Both the position numbers and the translations under genes were made by a program. Below, piece after piece: positions 6,211-8,225 of a stretch of DNA of 8,225 bases; within the stretch, counting starts at the first letter, position 1, and every line of letters starts with the position of its first letter. The DNA is from Desulfobulbaceae bacterium. GTDB taxonomy: Bacteria; Desulfobacterota; Desulfobulbia; Desulfobulbales; Desulfobulbaceae. The stretch is from the NCBI GenBank assembly GCA_011322715.1, contig DRLX01000070.1, positions 1 through 8,225 of the forward strand, given 5' to 3'. Under the pieces are notes generated by a model. The model ran no database searches, had not been told where the DNA came from, and saw nothing but the letters and a program-made list of their open reading frames with translations.

Positions 6211-7284
6211 TCACAATACCCGGTCAATGATAAAGTCGGCGGCACCATCGGCTCCGTTTTCGCGTTCCTTATTGTTGCTCTGCATGTTGACCAGATCAGG
6301 CAACTGATCCAACCAGGACCCGTTGTGTACATCATCCGCCGACACCTCGGCTCCCATGTGATTTTGCCGAATAAAGTCGACTAAAACCCGGGATTCCGGA
6401 AAGGATTTCCTCGAAATATAGGCCCAGGGAACCCCGGCGGCATAGACTTCGGCCAGGGTGGAATAGCCGACCTTGCCGACCACCAGATCCGAGGCGCCTA
6501 TCAAATCGGGATGAAAAATCCCGCACTCTCTGGGAAGAAATCGGATATTTCCCGAAGCCGGCAACGACTTCTCCTGCCCGGCAAACAAAAAAACATATTC
6601 CCCTGCCCGTTGCAATAGACTTGTATCATAGGCATCCCCGCCAATCCCCCCCATGGTCATCAGGACGACACCGGCCTGTTCATCAATAGCGAGCAATCGG
6701 CGAATTTCCGCCCGGTCCATTTTCCGCACCCGGCTGACCGGCGCAATCGGCACCGCCCCCGGAGAGCGATGACAGATGGGGATGGTTTGCAGGTGATAAT
6801 CGGCCTGCCGATACAACAATTGTAAATATTCAATATAGGGAAGGAATCCCTTTTCCTGATCGAGATATCCCTCATAAATCCAGTCCCAGGTGAAATTTTC
6901 AATGAGCACCGACGGCACCCCAAGACGCCGGGCTGCAGCAATGCCAAGCGGCGCAATATCACAGAGGATACAGCCACAATCCTTAAATATTTCCGCTGCC
7001 CGTTCGATGCGTTTTTCCGAAAGCGGATACAACCCGTCCAGGGCCTGCAGGGTTGCCGGCAGGTCTTCGACAAGAGAATTCTTCTGCACCAAGCCTATAT
7101 CAGTTGCCGATGGATGATAAGAAAAAGGCATGGACAGAGAATCGGCAAAAAACCAGCGGGGAACCGTGGTGCAGAGGACCGGCTCGATATCCATCTGTCG
7201 GCCGATGGCGGCAAGGATTGCCGCCGTCCTGGCCGCATGGCCGAACCCGTGCGGAGTTATGCAACAACCGACACGCAGGGTCAC
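6211..7284 (-). CDS. GT-B-like glycosyltransferase family protein (HGFGHAAR type)
   Basis: A 357-residue cytoplasmic protein with the two-lobed layout of GT-B/GT28 (MurG-like) enzymes. The N-terminal lobe opens with a beta strand and a glycine-rich loop, ITPHGFGHAAR (9-19). This resembles the GHGFGHATR segment of glycosyltransferase-like domains, such as the N-terminal half of plant L-arabinokinase. The middle contains CDIAPLGIAAARRLGVPSVLIEN (108-130 in two parts), as in acceptor-lobe strands. The C-terminal lobe begins near VVLMTMGGIGG (206-216) and contains SDLVVGKVGYSTLAEVYAAG (265-284), the region that contacts the nucleotide-sugar in MurG relatives. Donor and acceptor cannot be told from the sequence. 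The start is GTG (7284-7282); the frame closes upstream at a TAG, and no ATG fits. It lies 33 bp after the kinase stop and probably shares its transcript. A non-catalytic role is possible. Confidence 0.8.
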   Translation of the reverse strand: MTLRVGCCITPHGFGHAARTAAILAAIGRQMDIEPVLCTTVPRWFFADSLSMPFSYHPSATDIGLVQKNSLVEDLPATLQALDGLYPLSEKRIERAAEIFKDCGCILCDIAPLGIAAARRLGVPSVLIENFTWDWIYEGYLDQEKGFLPYIEYLQLLYRQADYHLQTIPICHRSPGAVPIAPVSRVRKMDRAEIRRLLAIDEQAGVVLMTMGGIGGDAYDTSLLQRAGEYVFLFAGQEKSLPASGNIRFLPRECGIFHPDLIGASDLVVGKVGYSTLAEVYAAGVPWAYISRKSFPESRVLVDFIRQNHMGAEVSADDVHNGSWLDQLPDLVNMQSNNKERENGADGAADFIIDRVL

Positions 7285-7300
7285 CGGTATGCCCTGCGTG
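7272..7300 (-). promoter_or_regulatory. GC-rich hairpin enclosing the GTG start of the glycosyltransferase gene
   Basis: Arms cacgcaggg (7272-7280) and ccctgcgtg (7292-7300) are perfectly complementary over 9 bp with an 11-nt loop. In the transcript the 5' arm holds the only AGGG resembling a ribosome binding site, and the loop holds the GTG start codon (7284-7282). There is no T-run after it, so it is not a terminator of the kinase gene. It would be expected to reduce or regulate translation initiation. Confidence 0.5.
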
Positions 7301-7317
7301 CTGCGATTACGGCACGG

Positions 7318-8225
7318 CTATCCCTGCCCATTCCCATCATCAACACCAGACGACCTATCATCCGGAGACGGATTGTCCTCCACAGGGAGAATGACCGTAA
7401 AAACACTGCCCTCCCCTATCCGGCTCCACACCTCTATCCGGCCGCCATGTTTCTCAACAATGTTTTTTGCTATGGCCAGGCCCAGGCCGGTACCCCGATT
7501 TTTATCGGTAAAAAACGGAATAAATATCTGCGTGCACTTGTCCTCATCCATACCGATTCCGGTGTCGCTCACTCGCAGACTTACCTCATTTCGCTGGTCG
7601 TCATAGCCGGTTGCAAGCGTCAATGTTCCGCCCTCGGGCATGGCCTGCAGGGCATTGAACACCATATTAAACAAAACCTGATACATCTGTTCCCCGTCCA
7701 TCCGGACCATGGGCAGGTCGGTATCAAGTTCGGTGACTATCCGCACACCTTTTTTCTTAAATTCCCGTTCAAAAAACCTGTCAATGCGCGTAACCAGCAC
7801 ATTGAAGGATTCCAGCTGCGTCGTCAGCTCACGCGGCCGGGCAAAATCAAGAAATTCCCGGACAATGGTGTCAAGCCGGGTCGTCTCCTCGACGATAATG
7901 GCTGCCAGATGTTCATTGCCCGGCGCAACCCTGGAAATACGCTTTCCCAGAATTTCAGCTGTGGAGCGGACAATGCCTAGTGGATTCTTGATTTCATGGG
8001 AGACGGACGCCACCATTTTGCCCAGGGTTGCCAGACGCTCGGCCTCACCGAGTTTCTCCTCAAGAAGCAGTCGTTCCTCTGCCCGCCGGGCCATTATTTT
8101 GTTGGCACGAACGACAATAACCGCCAGAATGACAAAAAGGATACCCATAATCAGCAGGGAAAGCAGGATAATCCGTCCCTGCAGATCGATAATGGCCCGC
8201 AGGTCCGCCGATAAATCCTGGACGA
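7318..8225 (-). CDS. Membrane sensor histidine kinase, N-terminal part beyond the window
   Basis: The frame stays open to base 8225, so the ATG at 8148 is inside a transmembrane stretch and is probably not the start; 25 further in-frame codons are visible upstream. The visible part begins with the end of an extracytoplasmic region, followed by one TM (about 8175-8112), a basic stretch and a short helical linker. The HisKA motif ASVSHEIKNPL has its His codon at 7998-7996. The HATPase has FNMVFNALQAMPEGG, SDTGIGMDEDK, IPFFTDKNRGTGLGLAI and GEGSVFTVILPV. These are intact and of the NtrB/ZraS-like class, whose members usually pair with NtrC-type regulators. No partner regulator is visible downstream; one may lie upstream outside the window. 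The stop is TAG (7320-7318), 33 bp before the glycosyltransferase gene. Confidence 0.93.
   Translation of the reverse strand, partial: VQDLSADLRAIIDLQGRIILLSLLIMGILFVILAVIVVRANKIMARRAEERLLLEEKLGEAERLATLGKMVASVSHEIKNPLGIVRSTAEILGKRISRVAPGNEHLAAIIVEETTRLDTIVREFLDFARPRELTTQLESFNVLVTRIDRFFEREFKKKGVRIVTELDTDLPMVRMDGEQMYQVLFNMVFNALQAMPEGGTLTLATGYDDQRNEVSLRVSDTGIGMDEDKCTQIFIPFFTDKNRGTGLGLAIAKNIVEKHGGRIEVWSRIGEGSVFTVILPVEDNPSPDDRSSGVDDGNGQG

Noticed and set aside
7114..7980. Long plus-strand open frame of 288 codons
   Set aside because: It is antisense to the glycosyltransferase 5' end and the kinase HisKA/HATPase region, which have clear family motifs. Its translation has no domain-like pattern and no good ribosome site.
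1..8225. Search for CRISPR, insertion sequence, tRNA, phage or toxin-antitoxin signals
   Set aside because: I saw no spaced direct repeats, transposase motifs, tRNA cloverleaf or related proteins. By eye, coding style looks uniform across the genes.

Overview
This window reads as one arm of a chromosome from a Gram-negative, environmental bacterium. The dense signal transduction, a PilJ-type chemoreceptor, cysteine-bearing PAS domains and a CKKIRDD-type tail on a response regulator point to a deltaproteobacterial (Desulfobacterota-like) anaerobe. That assignment is an inference from family style and not from a marker gene. Every supported gene lies on the minus strand, so transcription runs from high to low coordinates. 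Both end genes are cut by the window edges.

In order of transcription: (1) 8225-7318, the C-terminal part of a membrane histidine kinase (one visible TM, HisKA, HATPase). (2) 7284-6211, a GT-B-like glycosyltransferase with an HGFGHAAR motif. It starts with GTG, and the initiation region sits inside a 9-bp GC-rich inverted repeat. (3) 6134-5520 and 5520-4723, an ABC ATPase and permease of the FetAB (YbbL/YbbM, UPF0014) iron-export type, overlapping by one base. (4) 4722-4342, a 381-bp gap without a convincing gene but with a sigma70-like promoter aimed at the next gene. (5) 4341-2248, a 697-residue hybrid-free sensor kinase with two TMs, three PAS domains, HisKA and HATPase, overlapping by ATGA with (6) 2251-1655, a receiver protein ending in a small four-cysteine module instead of a DNA-binding domain. 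(7) 1556-1, a methyl-accepting chemotaxis protein with a PilJ-type sensing domain.

Genes 5 and 6 are a cognate, translationally coupled two-component pair. The chemoreceptor follows after 98 bp with no clear terminator between them. That gap holds the most interesting structure in the window. A nested inverted repeat would hide the chemoreceptor's Shine-Dalgarno sequence in any read-through transcript. A sigma70-like promoter lies within the same repeat, and transcripts from it would start after both 5' arms and so leave the site free. The FetAB pair is a self-contained metal-homeostasis unit. Nothing in the sequence ties it directly to either kinase. I found no mobile elements, CRISPR arrays, tRNAs or rRNAs.
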